48,387 nt of DNA from Clostridia bacterium (GCA_017439715.1 JAFSIR010000006.1:1-48387); one strand, 5' to 3'; shown: positions 35,620 through 44,828, counted from the first letter of the stretch. A program made the numbers and translations. Notes: generated by a model not told the origin, from the letters alone.

Positions 35620-37140
35620 ATGTTTATGCGTAAAGGGGCTGCGTTGCTGCTGGCACTGTGCATGATGCTGTTTCCCATAGCGGCACATCTGCAAACGGCT
35701 GAGGCGGCCGGCACACTGAGCATTGAGGACCTGACGGCTGCACCGGGTTCCCTGCCGGCCAGCGGCGGAACCATCACACTCACCGGCACGCTGAAAAACA
35801 GCACGGATGCGGATATCGATTCTGTGATGCTGGAGTTTGGTGAAGCCAAGCTGGAGATTTATGAAACCATTCCTGCGGGCGGGAGCAAACCGTTTTCCAT
35901 GCCGGGCGTGAAGATCAGCGCCGGCGAGGTGGACCGCGACCTGGCCCTGTCTATCACCTGGCCCGAAGGGGCCAACACCGCTGCGTTCTATATTGCCAAA
36001 AGCAAGAACGCGGCAGAGCTTGCCTTTACCCGCACGATGGACAACCGCGTTGTGCAAAAGGGCAGCGAAGTTACGCTGACCTATACGGTGAAAAATGAAG
36101 GCGCCGAAACGCTGACGGGCTTAACAGTGACCGATCCGTGCATCACCGGCGCGGTGATGACAAACGTTTCCCTCGCTCCGGGCGAAAGCAAACAGGTGAG
36201 CAAGAAGATCGTGGTGGTGCAGGATGTGGCTTCCGTGCCCAAAGCGGTGTTCACCGCGGGCGGCAAAACGCAAACCAAAACGCTGGAAGCGAACACCATT
36301 GCCATAGGCACGCCCAAGCTGACCGTAACGGCAACGGCGGATAAAACGGCGGCCAATGAGGGCGATTTTGTTACCTTCACCATTGTGGTGAGCAATGAAA
36401 GCGCCGTGGGTGTAACGGGTATTGAGATCCGCGATGAGTTGGGCACGGTGATCCGCAGCGATGCAAACATCGCAGCTACAACGGGCAGCACGGTAAAAAC
36501 CCTGACGGTGACGCACCAAACAGCGGTGCAGGCATCCCGAGCGGCGGTGTTTTATGTAAACTATCGGTCGGAAGGCGAGCTGGTGGCCGCCGAATCGGCG
36601 CCCATCAGCATTGTGGTAACGCCGGCGGTGCAGTCGTCCCCGCTGAAGCTGACGGTGTCCGCTTCGCCGGTAACGGTCAGCGAGTATCCGGCCCAGGTAA
36701 CGTTTACCATCACGGTGCAGAACATCGGCGCTTCGCCGCTGAGCAACGTGCAGATCACGGAACCGACGCTTGGGCAGGTAGGCTCGCTTCCCACGCTGGC
36801 GGCGAACGGGAAACAAACCATGTCCAAAATCGTAACGGTGGAACAGGCGCGCGCCTATCAGTTTACGGCATCAGCCCTGGATCCGCTGGGCACGGCGGTG
36901 ATGAACGCATCCGTCTCTGTGAACATGGGCAGCGCAACCGGTACGCCGGACGTGATCGAAAAACAGGAAAGCGATTCGCTGAGCACGCTGTTTGTGGTGA
37001 TGATCGTGATCGTGGTGCTGATCGTGCTGGCAGGCGTGGTGCTTGTGATCCTGATGATTCAGGAAAAACGGGCGCGCAGATCCCGCCGCGGCCGCAGCGG
37101 CCGCAGCAGCGATTTTGAGCCGAGCAGGCGCAAACGCTGA
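35620..37140 (+). CDS. Exported, C-terminally anchored protein with CARDB/DUF11-like repeats
   Basis: A protein of about 506 residues. A signal peptide (GAALLLALCMMLFPIAAHLQ, cleavage near AEA-AG) is followed by at least four Ig-like beta domains of about 100 residues: CARDB/DUF11-type repeats with 'tvkN.g...l.nv.v.d', for example VKNEGAETLTGLTVTDP and VQNIGASPLSNVQITEP. One C-terminal transmembrane helix (STLFVVMIVIVVLIVLAGVV) precedes a very basic tail, EKRARRSRRGRSGRSS. The topology is outside to inside, with the basic end cytoplasmic and no LPxTG motif. Probably a cell-surface or S-layer-associated protein of unknown role. ATG 35620 is 9 bases after GGAGG; GTG 35611 abuts it and is less likely. 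Confidence 0.85.
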   Translation: MFMRKGAALLLALCMMLFPIAAHLQTAEAAGTLSIEDLTAAPGSLPASGGTITLTGTLKNSTDADIDSVMLEFGEAKLEIYETIPAGGSKPFSMPGVKISAGEVDRDLALSITWPEGANTAAFYIAKSKNAAELAFTRTMDNRVVQKGSEVTLTYTVKNEGAETLTGLTVTDPCITGAVMTNVSLAPGESKQVSKKIVVVQDVASVPKAVFTAGGKTQTKTLEANTIAIGTPKLTVTATADKTAANEGDFVTFTIVVSNESAVGVTGIEIRDELGTVIRSDANIAATTGSTVKTLTVTHQTAVQASRAAVFYVNYRSEGELVAAESAPISIVVTPAVQSSPLKLTVSASPVTVSEYPAQVTFTITVQNIGASPLSNVQITEPTLGQVGSLPTLAANGKQTMSKIVTVEQARAYQFTASALDPLGTAVMNASVSVNMGSATGTPDVIEKQESDSLSTLFVVMIVIVVLIVLAGVVLVILMIQEKRARRSRRGRSGRSSDFEPSRRKR

Positions 37141-37149
37141 AAAGAACAA

Positions 37150-37188
37150 AAAATACCGGTTCGGGGCAAGCCCGGGCCGGTTTTTTTA
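37150..37188 (+). terminator. Terminator of the tyrS-ilvE-surface protein operon
   Basis: 11-base stem ACCGGTTCGGG / CCCGGGCCGGT (37155-37165 and 37171-37181, two G-T pairs), followed by TTTTTTT. Confidence 0.9.
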
Positions 37189-37200
37189 TTAAGAAAACTG

Positions 37201-37229
37201 TTGGAGTAACGGCAGGAAAAAGGTATAAT
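37201..37229 (+). promoter_or_regulatory. Sigma-A promoter of the DUF2461-transketolase operon
   Basis: TTGGAG (37201-37206), 17-base spacer, TATAAT (37224-37229). Confidence 0.7.
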
Positions 37230-37249
37230 AAATAAAACAGGAGGCGATC

Positions 37250-37921
37250 ATGGGGTCCTTTACGGGGTTTACCGACGCAGCGTTTGAATTTTTTATGGCG
37301 CTTGCGTTTGATAACACGGCACAAACGATGGAGCGGCTGCGCCCGCAGTTTAACGAGCATGTGCTTGCGCCGCTCAAGGCGCTGTCGAGCGATTGCACGC
37401 AAACGCTGTTTGTCATTGATCCGGAGATAGATTTTCGCCCCGTGATGGGCGGCACCATCTCGCGTATCCGGCGCGATACCCGCTATTCGCGGGATAAAAC
37501 GCCGTATCGCGATTATATGTGGCTGGATTTTAGGCGCAAGCGGGAAAGCTGCCATCTGGGGTTCCATTTTTCAATTTCCCCGCGCGGGGCCAGCGTGTCC
37601 ATGGGCCTGCACGATGCAACAAGCGATGTGCGTGATGCCGTTCGCGCTTATACCGTGGCGCATGGCGCGCGGTACAGAGCGCTGCACGAGCTGCTGGCAG
37701 CGCAGGGGTATGCCTTTTTGGGTGAAACGTATAAACGCGCCATGACAAAGGCGCAGGACCCGGTTGTGTTTGCTTTCGGGCAGAAACGCTGGTTCACCTA
37801 TCGCAAGCCCATCCCAATGGAAGCGGTTCGCCATCCGGAGCTGAGCGAGCAACTTGCGCGCGAGTTTACGGCCCTGGCGCCCTTATATCAGTTCATACGC
37901 ACAGCAACAGGAGGTATATGA
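37250..37921 (+). CDS. DUF2461 domain-containing protein
   Basis: A 223-residue protein of the DUF2461 (TIGR02453) family. The family block SRIRRDTRYSRDKTPYRDYM lies at about residues 71-90, and GLHFSISP-type strands follow (CHLGFHFSISPRGASVSMGL). The function of the family is not known, and there is no signal peptide. The ATG at 37250 follows CAGGAGGCGATC and an excellent promoter. The stop overlaps ATG 37918, the first of two possible starts of the transketolase gene, and the tkt ribosome site lies in its last codons, so the two are translationally coupled. Confidence 0.9.
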   Translation: MGSFTGFTDAAFEFFMALAFDNTAQTMERLRPQFNEHVLAPLKALSSDCTQTLFVIDPEIDFRPVMGGTISRIRRDTRYSRDKTPYRDYMWLDFRRKRESCHLGFHFSISPRGASVSMGLHDATSDVRDAVRAYTVAHGARYRALHELLAAQGYAFLGETYKRAMTKAQDPVVFAFGQKRWFTYRKPIPMEAVRHPELSEQLAREFTALAPLYQFIRTATGGI

Positions 37922-37923
37922 TC

Positions 37924-39891
37924 ATGAACAACAATGATACGCAGTGTATCAGTGCCATCCGCGTGTTGGCAGCTGATGCCATCCAAAAAGCCAACAGCGG
38001 CCATCCGGGCATGGTGCTCAGCGCCGCGCCCATGGGATATGCGCTGTATGCCGATGCCATGCTCCACGATCCTGCCCGCCCGCAGTGGTTTAACCGCGAC
38101 CGGTTTATCCTCAGCGCCGGCCACGGCAGCATGCTGTATTATGCGCTGCTGCACATGTTTGGCTATGGGATCGATATGGACCAGATCCGGCAGTTCCGCC
38201 AGCTTGGCAGCATCACCCCCGGTCACCCTGAATACGGCGTGACCCCCGGCGTGGATGCAACCAGCGGCCCGCTTGGCCAGGGCATTGCCATGGCCGTGGG
38301 TATGGCGATGGCGCAGGCGCACGTGGCAGCGGAATACAACCGCCCCGGCTTTGAGGTGTGCGATCATTACACATTTGCCCTGTGCGGCGACGGCTGCCTG
38401 CAGGAAGGCGTTTCGGCAGAAGCGAGCTCCCTGGCCGGCACGCAGAAGCTGAACAAACTGATCGTGCTGTACGATTGCAACAAGATCACCATTGAAGGCA
38501 AGATCGAAGCTTTCTTCTCTGAAGATGTGGCGGCGCGCTACCGCGCGTATAACTGGAACGTGATCGAGCATGTTGACGGCGATGATTATGCCGCCATCAC
38601 CGCGGCGATCGCGCAGGCCAAACAATCGGAAGACAAACCCACGCTCATCATTGTGGACACCAAGATTGCGCGGCACACCCCGCTGGAAGGCAGCGAAAAA
38701 ACGCACGGCGAAGCGCTGGGCGATGCGAACATCGCGGCGCTGCGCGAAGCCCTCGGCTGGGAATATGCCCCCTTTGAACTGCCGCAGAGCGTGTATGACA
38801 CCTGCCGTGCCCACGCGGAAAAAGGCGTGCAGGCGGCTGAAAAATGGGAAACCATGATGCAGGAATATGCCAAAGCGTATCCCGAGCTTTATAAACAGTT
38901 TGTGGCGGCAACCACCGGCGGCGTGCCTGAAACGGTGGACGCTGAGGCCATGCTGGCCGCGGCCAAAAAGAGCTCTACGCGTGATGCCTCCGGCGCGGTG
39001 CTCAATCAGCTGAGCAAAACGGTGCCCGGCCTGTTCGGCGGCAGCGCCGACCTTGCGCCCAGCAACCGCACGCTGATCAATGGCGAGCCCTTCTTTGCGC
39101 CCGATTGCCGCGAAGGCAAAAACATTCATTTCGGCATCCGTGAATTTGCCATGGGCGCCATCTGCAACGGCATGAGTCTGCACGGCGGCATCCGCCCCTA
39201 TTGCGGCACGTTCCTCGTATTCTCCGATTATCTGCGCAGCGCCGTTCGCATGAGCGCGCTGATGGAGCAGAGCGTGATGTATGTGCTCACGCATGACAGC
39301 TTTGCCGTTGGCGAAGACGGGCCGACGCATGAACCCGTGGAGCATCTGGCTTCCTTCCGCGGCATGCCCAACTGCCACATCTGGCGTCCGGCGGACTCCA
39401 AGGAAACGGTAGCGGCGTATCTGTCTGCGCTTGAGTTTAACGGCCCGTCCCTGTTTGCCATGTCGCGGCAGGGCCTGCCGCTGTATGAGAACTCCGGGCT
39501 GGCCGCGCTCAAGGGCGCCTATATCCTGTCTGACAGCGAAGGCGAACCGGAACTGATCCTGATCGGCACGGGCAGCGAAGTGGAACTGTGCCAGGCCGCG
39601 GCCGAAGCGCTGCGCGCGGAAGGCAAACGCGTGCGCGTGGTGTCCATGCCGTGCATGGAGCTGTTCTATGAGCAGGACGAAGCGTATCGCGAAAGCGTGC
39701 TGCCGGCAGCCTGCAAAGCGCGCCTTGGCGTAGAAGCCGGCTGCAGCTTTGGCTGGCACCGCGTGGTGGGAGATGCCGGCGATCTGCTGTGCATGGATCG
39801 CTTCGGCGCCAGTGCCCCGGCCGACAAGCTGTTCCCCGAGTTCGGGTTCACGGTTGAAAACGTGATCGCTAAGGCGAAAGCGCTTGTGTAA
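37924..39891 (+). CDS. tkt: Transketolase
   Basis: A 655-residue thiamin diphosphate enzyme that moves two-carbon units between sugar phosphates in the pentose phosphate pathway. The ThDP motif is GDGCLQEGVSAEASSLAGT...CNK (GDG then N, 28 residues later). The N-terminal NSGHPGMVLSAAPMGY, the second domain's FVFSDYLRSAVRMSALM region and HDSFAVGEDGPTHEPVEHL are standard. It has the full-length single-chain form, not the split halves found in some Clostridia. ATG 37918 is only 3 bases after AGGAGG; ATG 37924, 9 bases away, is preferred. Confidence 0.96.
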   Translation: MNNNDTQCISAIRVLAADAIQKANSGHPGMVLSAAPMGYALYADAMLHDPARPQWFNRDRFILSAGHGSMLYYALLHMFGYGIDMDQIRQFRQLGSITPGHPEYGVTPGVDATSGPLGQGIAMAVGMAMAQAHVAAEYNRPGFEVCDHYTFALCGDGCLQEGVSAEASSLAGTQKLNKLIVLYDCNKITIEGKIEAFFSEDVAARYRAYNWNVIEHVDGDDYAAITAAIAQAKQSEDKPTLIIVDTKIARHTPLEGSEKTHGEALGDANIAALREALGWEYAPFELPQSVYDTCRAHAEKGVQAAEKWETMMQEYAKAYPELYKQFVAATTGGVPETVDAEAMLAAAKKSSTRDASGAVLNQLSKTVPGLFGGSADLAPSNRTLINGEPFFAPDCREGKNIHFGIREFAMGAICNGMSLHGGIRPYCGTFLVFSDYLRSAVRMSALMEQSVMYVLTHDSFAVGEDGPTHEPVEHLASFRGMPNCHIWRPADSKETVAAYLSALEFNGPSLFAMSRQGLPLYENSGLAALKGAYILSDSEGEPELILIGTGSEVELCQAAAEALRAEGKRVRVVSMPCMELFYEQDEAYRESVLPAACKARLGVEAGCSFGWHRVVGDAGDLLCMDRFGASAPADKLFPEFGFTVENVIAKAKALV

Positions 39892-39916
39892 CACGATCGG
39901 CAAATAAAAACAGGTG

Positions 39917-39947
39917 GCATGGCGGGTGTGATCGGCGCCCGCCATGC
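39917..39947 (+). terminator. Weak hairpin between transketolase and rmuC genes
   Basis: Perfect 10-base stem GCATGGCGGG / CCCGCCATGC (39917-39926 and 39938-39947), followed by TTATAT. The T run is poor, so it may only partly terminate. Confidence 0.4.
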
Positions 39948-39967
39948 TTATATCCGAGGTGGATAGA

Positions 39968-41275
39968 ATGATTCTGTATATTCTGATCGCGCTGGCGGGG
40001 CTGAGCGCAGTGCTGGCGGTTATCACGCTGGTGCTGCTGGTGCGGATGTCCGGCCTTAACAGGAAGGTGGACGGCCTGAGTGCCGAGATCCGCACGGTGC
40101 GCGCTGAAAATGAACAAACGGTGCAGAGCACCATGCTCATGATGAGCGACAGCCTGCAGGCAACGCAAACCGTGCATGCCGCTGCGCAGGCGGATCAGGT
40201 GCGCCAATTGAGCGAACAGCTGGCCCATCGGAATGACCTGCTCCAAAAATCCGTGACCGACGGGATCAGAAGCCTGGATAACCGGATGGAGCAGTTCCGC
40301 GTTGCAACGGAATCGCGAATGAACGCCCTGCGGGCGGACAACGAAAAGCAGCTGGGCGAGATCCGTGCCACGGTGGACGAAAAGCTGCAATCAACCCTCA
40401 ACGAGCGTATTGGAGAATCGTTCAAGCAGGTCAGCGAGCGGCTGGAACAGGTGTATAAGGGCCTGGGCGAAATGCAAACACTGGCCAGCGGCGTGGGCGA
40501 CCTTAAACGCGTGCTGTCGGGTGTGAAAACAAGGGGCATTCTGGGTGAATATCAGCTGGCTGCCATTTTGGAGCAGATATTGCCGCGTGAGCAATATGAA
40601 GAAAACGTGGCCACCCGGCCGGGCAGCAGCGAGCGGGTGGAATTTGCCATTAAGCTACCGGGCGACGGGGATAGGCCGGTATACCTGCCGGTAGACGCCA
40701 AGTTTCCCGGAGAAACCTATCAGCAGCTGCTGGATGCCTATGACAGCGCCGATCCCGCGCGTGTGGCTGCGGCGCAGGCTGTTCTTAAGCGCACGGTGCG
40801 CAGCGAAGCAAAGATGATCCACGATAAGTATGTGGAGCCGCCGTACACCACGGAATTTGCGATACTGTTTTTGCCGTTTGAAGGCTTGTATGCCGAGGTG
40901 GTGCGCAACGGCATGGTGGAAGAGCTGCAGCGTGATTTTAGGATTAATATTGCCGGACCGACCACCATGGCCGCCATCCTGAACAGCCTGCAGATGGGCT
41001 TCCGCACGCTGGCTATACAGAAACGGTCGGGCGAGGTATGGAAAGTGCTGGGTGCGGTGCGCACAGAGTTTGACAAGTTCGGCACGGTGCTTGATCAGGC
41101 CCGCAAGCAGCTTGACACCGCCAATCGCCGGCTGGAAGAGCTGGTGGGCACACGCACAAGGCAGATACAGCGGCAGCTGCGGTCGGTGGCTTCGCTGCCG
41201 GAAGACCAGAGCAGGGCCCTGCTGGGGCTGGAAAATGCATTTTCCGATGAAGAAAGCTGGGGGATAACAGAATGA
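39968..41275 (+). CDS. rmuC: DNA recombination protein RmuC
   Basis: A 435-residue protein with an N-terminal membrane helix (about residues 2-24, ILYILIALAGLSAVLAVITL). A long coiled coil follows (about 30-180), then the RmuC nuclease-like domain: GRGILGEYQLAAILEQILP-type opening (here TRGILGEYQLAAILEQIL), VEFAIKLPG, LPVDAKFPGE (the PD-(D/E)xK-like Asp and Lys) and PPYTTEFAILFLP. RmuC limits DNA inversions at short repeats. Start ATG 39968 follows GAGGTGGATAGA, and an upstream in-frame ATG lacks a ribosome site. The stop overlaps the next gene (ATGA). Confidence 0.94.
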   Translation: MILYILIALAGLSAVLAVITLVLLVRMSGLNRKVDGLSAEIRTVRAENEQTVQSTMLMMSDSLQATQTVHAAAQADQVRQLSEQLAHRNDLLQKSVTDGIRSLDNRMEQFRVATESRMNALRADNEKQLGEIRATVDEKLQSTLNERIGESFKQVSERLEQVYKGLGEMQTLASGVGDLKRVLSGVKTRGILGEYQLAAILEQILPREQYEENVATRPGSSERVEFAIKLPGDGDRPVYLPVDAKFPGETYQQLLDAYDSADPARVAAAQAVLKRTVRSEAKMIHDKYVEPPYTTEFAILFLPFEGLYAEVVRNGMVEELQRDFRINIAGPTTMAAILNSLQMGFRTLAIQKRSGEVWKVLGAVRTEFDKFGTVLDQARKQLDTANRRLEELVGTRTRQIQRQLRSVASLPEDQSRALLGLENAFSDEESWGITE

Positions 41276-42111
41276 GCGAATGGACATATGATCTGGTTGG
41301 CAAGATCGGCTCGATGGCGCTGATCCGCAAAGAGGACAACGATATCGATTATAATATTTTTGCGCGGCTGAGCAGCGAGCTTAAGCCGGGCATGATCTGG
41401 GTGTCCTCCGGTGCAACGGAGATCGGGCGCCTGGATTATATCAAACGCACAGGTAAAGAGCTTGCGGGCGATATGGACGAGATTAAAACGGATTATGCGG
41501 CGCAGGGCCAATCCATCCTGATGGAAAACTACCGCCGGTTTATACACCCGTCTTACTCGGTGCGCCAGGTGCTGGTTGAGCATCAGCATTTTAACGATCC
41601 GGAAAAACGGGCGCATGTGCGCGGGCTGCTGCTGCGCTGCAAAGAGCAGAATGCGATCCCCATCGTGAACTATAACGATCCTGTGTCAGCCACGGAAAAC
41701 CGCCGCATGGAGCTGATGGAGCTGCGCCGCCAGCATGGCCCGGAAGACCCTGTTGTGGAGTGCATTGATAATGATGAAACGGCGGCCACCATTGCCGGGC
41801 TGGTAAAATCCCGTGTGCTGCTCATCCTCTCCAGTGTAGAAGGCATTTATCAAACGCCGGGCGATCCGAGCACTCTGATCCGTGAGATTAAGGCCGGAAC
41901 CGCAGAAGAACTGGATGCTCTGATCACCAAAACGCAGGAATATTGCTTTGGCGCCAGCCGCGCCGGCGCCAACGGCGCGGGCGCCAAGCTGGAGTTTATC
42001 CGTAAACCGGCCATGGTGGGCACCACGGTGATCATCGGCCACGCGCGGCACAGGATCAGCGATCTTGTTTCCGGCCGCGTGCCGGCCACGACGATTGGCC
42101 TTAATATTTGA
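41272..42111 (+). CDS. Amino acid kinase family protein, ProB (glutamate 5-kinase)-like, without PUA domain
   Basis: A 279-residue kinase of the amino acid kinase fold. Matches to ProB are VGKIGSMALIR (nucleotide/phosphate strand), WVSSGATEIG (ProB 'VSSGAVAAG'), DYAAQGQSILM, VLVEHQHFNDPEKR, IPIVNYNDPVSATEN (ProB 'PI.NENDTV') and DNDETAATIAGLVKS. The C-terminal glycine loop GASRAGANGAGAKLE stands where ProB has 'GTGGMxTK'. There is no PUA domain and no proA gene beside it, so a different acyl or nucleotide substrate is possible; similar short proteins are also called uridylate-kinase-like. The ATG overlaps the rmuC stop by 4 bases. Confidence 0.78.
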   Translation: MSEWTYDLVGKIGSMALIRKEDNDIDYNIFARLSSELKPGMIWVSSGATEIGRLDYIKRTGKELAGDMDEIKTDYAAQGQSILMENYRRFIHPSYSVRQVLVEHQHFNDPEKRAHVRGLLLRCKEQNAIPIVNYNDPVSATENRRMELMELRRQHGPEDPVVECIDNDETAATIAGLVKSRVLLILSSVEGIYQTPGDPSTLIREIKAGTAEELDALITKTQEYCFGASRAGANGAGAKLEFIRKPAMVGTTVIIGHARHRISDLVSGRVPATTIGLNI

Positions 42112-42116
42112 CCGGT

Positions 42117-42147
42117 AAGGGCTGACGCGTGCCTGCGCCGCCCTTTT
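42117..42147 (+). terminator. Probable terminator of the rmuC operon
   Basis: Stem AAGGGC (42117-42122) / GCCCTT (42140-42145) with an inner GCG/CGC pair, followed by TTCTGTTGTTTT. Confidence 0.55.
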
Positions 42148-42200
42148 CTGTTGTTTTGCACAGTTTTATGATATGATATAAACGGCGGGTGATGCTTAAT

Positions 42201-43184
42201 ATGGCAAGAGCAGCGAACCAAAAACTGAAGATCCTGTATCTGTTAAAAATGCTCATGGAACAAACGGATGAAGAGCATCCGCTGTCGATGACACAGATTT
42301 TGGCTCAGCTGGAAAACCAGGGCATCCGCGCCGAGCGCAAAAGCGTGTATGATGATATTGAGGCCCTGCGCCTGTATGGGCTGGATATTCTGATGACAAA
42401 GGGCAAAACGGCGGGTTATTATGTAGCGGCCCGCGATTTTGAGGTGCCGGAAGTGAAGCTGCTGGTGGACAGCGTGCTTGCCTCACAGTTTATCACCGAG
42501 CGTAAAACGCGCGCGCTGGTGAAAAAACTGGGCCGGCTGTGCAGCGTGCATGAAGCCAAACAAATGCATCGGCAGGTGTATGTGGCCAACCGCATCAAGC
42601 ACATGAACGAGAGCATCTATTATTCGGTGGACAAGGTGCATACCGCCATCCAGGAAAACAGGCAAATCAGCTTCCGTTATTATGAATACACAATGGAAGG
42701 CAAGCGCCGCTATCGGCGAAACGGGGCGCGGTATATCGTTAGCCCTTATGGGCTGCTGTGGAACAACGAAAACTATTATCTGATCGCTTATGATGCCGAG
42801 GCGGCCCTGTTTAAAAACTACCGCGTTGATAAAATGGAAGGGATCGGGATCGAGCAACGCGAGCGCCTGGGCCGGGAAGAATATCAGACCATGGATATGA
42901 ACGCGTATGCGCAGCGCCTGTTTTCCATGTTTGGCGGCCGGGACGAACGGGTGACCATCCGCTTCCATGAACGGCTGGCCGGTGTGGTGCATGACAGGTT
43001 TGGCAGCATTTCCTTTGAACCTGATGGGGACACACATTTTCTTATACGGGCAACAGTCACCGTCAGCCAGCAGTTTTTTGCCTGGATGGTGGGATTGGGC
43101 ACCGATGCGCAGCTGCTCGCTCCGGCAGACGTTGTATCTGAAATGAGCGCGTATGTGCATGCGGTTGCCGCCATGTATGAGTGA
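42201..43184 (+). CDS. WYL domain transcriptional regulator
   Basis: A regulator of about 327 residues. The N-terminal winged helix (about 5-75) reads QKLKILYLLKMLMEQTDEEH and RKSVYDDIEALRLYGLDI, a DeoR-like HTH. After a helical linker, the WYL-type ligand domain (about 130-250) has ISFRYYEYTMEGKRRYR and SPYGLLWNNENYYLIAYD, with the usual W-Y-L replaced by 'NNENYYLIAY'. A WCX-like C-terminal domain follows. WYL proteins bind nucleotides or nucleic acid and often control DNA-damage or defence genes. Its target is not evident; rmuC lies upstream on the same strand. ATG 42201 is preferred over ATG 42192 and GTG 42189 because of its distance from GGCGGGTGAT. Confidence 0.88.
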   Translation: MARAANQKLKILYLLKMLMEQTDEEHPLSMTQILAQLENQGIRAERKSVYDDIEALRLYGLDILMTKGKTAGYYVAARDFEVPEVKLLVDSVLASQFITERKTRALVKKLGRLCSVHEAKQMHRQVYVANRIKHMNESIYYSVDKVHTAIQENRQISFRYYEYTMEGKRRYRRNGARYIVSPYGLLWNNENYYLIAYDAEAALFKNYRVDKMEGIGIEQRERLGREEYQTMDMNAYAQRLFSMFGGRDERVTIRFHERLAGVVHDRFGSISFEPDGDTHFLIRATVTVSQQFFAWMVGLGTDAQLLAPADVVSEMSAYVHAVAAMYE

Positions 43185-43219
43185 TGAAATAACGAGAACA
43201 ATAAAATCGGAAAGGAGCT

Positions 43220-43534
43220 ATGAAGATCATGGCAGAAGTTGTTATTACAAAAGAGAATTTTGAACAGGAAGTTATCAAAAGCGACAAACCGGTGCTGGTT
43301 GATTTCTGGGCAGCGTGGTGCGGCCCCTGCCGCATGTTGATGCCGATGGTGGACGCGGTGGCCGAAGAACGCACGGATATCAAAGTGGGCAAAGTGAATG
43401 TGGATGAGCAGCCGGAACTGGCTGCGCAGTTTGGCATCCAGACCATTCCGACGCTGATGGTGTTTAAAAATGGGGAAGTAACCAATACAAGCATCGGCGC
43501 GATCGGCAAAAACCAGATCCTTGCGCTGCTCTGA
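43220..43534 (+). CDS. trxA: Thioredoxin
   Basis: A 104-residue thioredoxin, a general disulfide reductase. The active site is WCGPCRM (Cys34 and Cys37). The cis-proline lies in IQTIPTLMVFKNGEV, and DFWAAWCGPC has the normal Asp and Trp around the site. The frame allows ATG 43220 (2 bases after AGGAG) or ATG 43229 (11 bases after it), giving 104 or 101 residues. No thioredoxin reductase gene is nearby. It ends in a strong bidirectional terminator. Confidence 0.95.
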   Translation: MKIMAEVVITKENFEQEVIKSDKPVLVDFWAAWCGPCRMLMPMVDAVAEERTDIKVGKVNVDEQPELAAQFGIQTIPTLMVFKNGEVTNTSIGAIGKNQILALL

Positions 43535-43544
43535 TAGCGGCAAA

Positions 43545-43580
43545 CCAAACAGGCACTCCGTTTGGAGTGCCTGTTTTTTT
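43545..43580. terminator. Bidirectional terminator after trxA
   Basis: Perfect 12-base stem AACAGGCACTCC / GGAGTGCCTGTT (43548-43559 and 43564-43575), then TTTTTT. Confidence 0.92.
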
Positions 43581-43589
43581 ATGGGAATG

Positions 43590-44828
43590 TCACGGGTGAC
43601 TGATGATCCTTCTGGCCGCTTCTATGGCCCAATCTGTAAACGGGATGGTGTGTGTTCTGCTGAACTGGTAAAAAGTTATGCGCATCATAACAGTTTCGTG
43701 CTGCAAAATAAGGGTGGGATAATGCAACTCGTCAAGATACGCGCCTGCAAACGACACCGGCAAATCAGGGGCGGATAACGGTTTTGTTCTGTCATTGAGT
43801 GCGGCTAAACGCAGATGCTCCAGCGCCAATATGCGTGCAAATGCGGGGGACAAAGTTTGATAATAGTCCACCCATAAACAGCCCTCGATCACCCGACCGT
43901 CTGCCAGCGTCAACCGGGCACTTTCATTATAATCATAGCATTGTGGGGCCAGCCAATCGCGCCAGTAGCGCACACAATGCAAGTCCAGCCCCATGCCTTG
44001 CATGGTCACCTTATATTCGGTGATCGGCGCATCCACAAGATCACTGATGGTGGCAAAGGGAAGCGGGGCAGTAAACTCTTCGAGCGGCGTTTTATCCAGT
44101 TTCATCATAGAACTGTTGAACCGGGCCAGCAGGATGACCAAAAGCGCCAACACAAACGCGGCAGAAACCATCTTTTTGCCCAAATAAACAGTTTGTTTTT
44201 TTCGCCAACTTTTTTCTGCTTTCACAGGTGCGCCGCTAATCAACTTTTTGCGAAGCCGCCCGAGAGAGAGCACGGCAGACATCGAACTAATGATCGTCCA
44301 AAGTACAAAAAGAGACACGAACAGGAAAAACCACGTTTTCATGTTGATGATGGTGGTTAAAAGGCCGACCCTGCGCAGAAGCAGCGAATACAAAACAACA
44401 TATAAAATCGGCGAAAAGACCGCCCCCAGCATTCGTTTTTGCACGACGCGCAGCGCCATTGCCTGAACATCGGGGTCGGTGTTCAATTCCCGGGCACTTT
44501 GGTCAAATCTGCGGTAAATATAAAAATTACCTCGCCTGTCCACATATTCCCATGCATAATGGGCGCTTAGCTCGATCTGCTCCGGGTCGGGCGTTCCACG
44601 ATCTTCCGCCCATATGTTTGATTTTTTTTGAACGGCTTCCAGCCGATATTGGCAGTATCGGGGTGCTTGCCGAACAAATGCGGCCACGCCGGCAAAAAAA
44701 CCGTCTTTTTCCAAAAACAGGCCTTCTTGTGCCAGATCCGTCAGCCAGCTTTCCATGCCCTCCACATCATATTCAGGACAGGGCGGTAAGCGATACACCC
44801 GCCGATTTGACGTGCTCGTTTCCTGCAA
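43590..44828 (-). CDS. DUF2812 domain membrane protein paired with padR
   Basis: A protein of about 412 residues. An N-terminal DUF2812 domain (about 10-130) includes YRLPPCPEYDVEGMESWLTD, LEKDGFFAGVAAF and YCQYRLEAV. At least three or four membrane helices follow in the middle (FSPILYVVLYSLLLRRV, TWFFLFVSLFVLWTIISSM, KMVSAAFVLALLVILLARF). The C-terminal 150 residues read as an extracytoplasmic domain. No ATG has a good ribosome site. TTG 44828 lies 6 bases after AAGGAGG and gives a frame beginning LQETSTSNRR. That start lies inside the padR gene (56-base overlap), so translation is coupled. PadR-DUF2812 pairs are common in Clostridia, and the DUF2812 role is not known. Confidence 0.85.
   Translation of the reverse strand: MQETSTSNRRVYRLPPCPEYDVEGMESWLTDLAQEGLFLEKDGFFAGVAAFVRQAPRYCQYRLEAVQKKSNIWAEDRGTPDPEQIELSAHYAWEYVDRRGNFYIYRRFDQSARELNTDPDVQAMALRVVQKRMLGAVFSPILYVVLYSLLLRRVGLLTTIINMKTWFFLFVSLFVLWTIISSMSAVLSLGRLRKKLISGAPVKAEKSWRKKQTVYLGKKMVSAAFVLALLVILLARFNSSMMKLDKTPLEEFTAPLPFATISDLVDAPITEYKVTMQGMGLDLHCVRYWRDWLAPQCYDYNESARLTLADGRVIEGCLWVDYYQTLSPAFARILALEHLRLAALNDRTKPLSAPDLPVSFAGAYLDELHYPTLILQHETVMMRITFYQFSRTHTIPFTDWAIEAARRIISHP

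Noticed and set aside
35620-37140. DNA repeats in the CARDB/DUF11-like gene
   Set aside because: The domains repeat at protein level only; the DNA of the units is not nearly identical.
37888-40140. A 750-codon open frame on the minus strand opposite the transketolase gene
   Set aside because: Same reason: a shadow of tkt with no motif or start signal.
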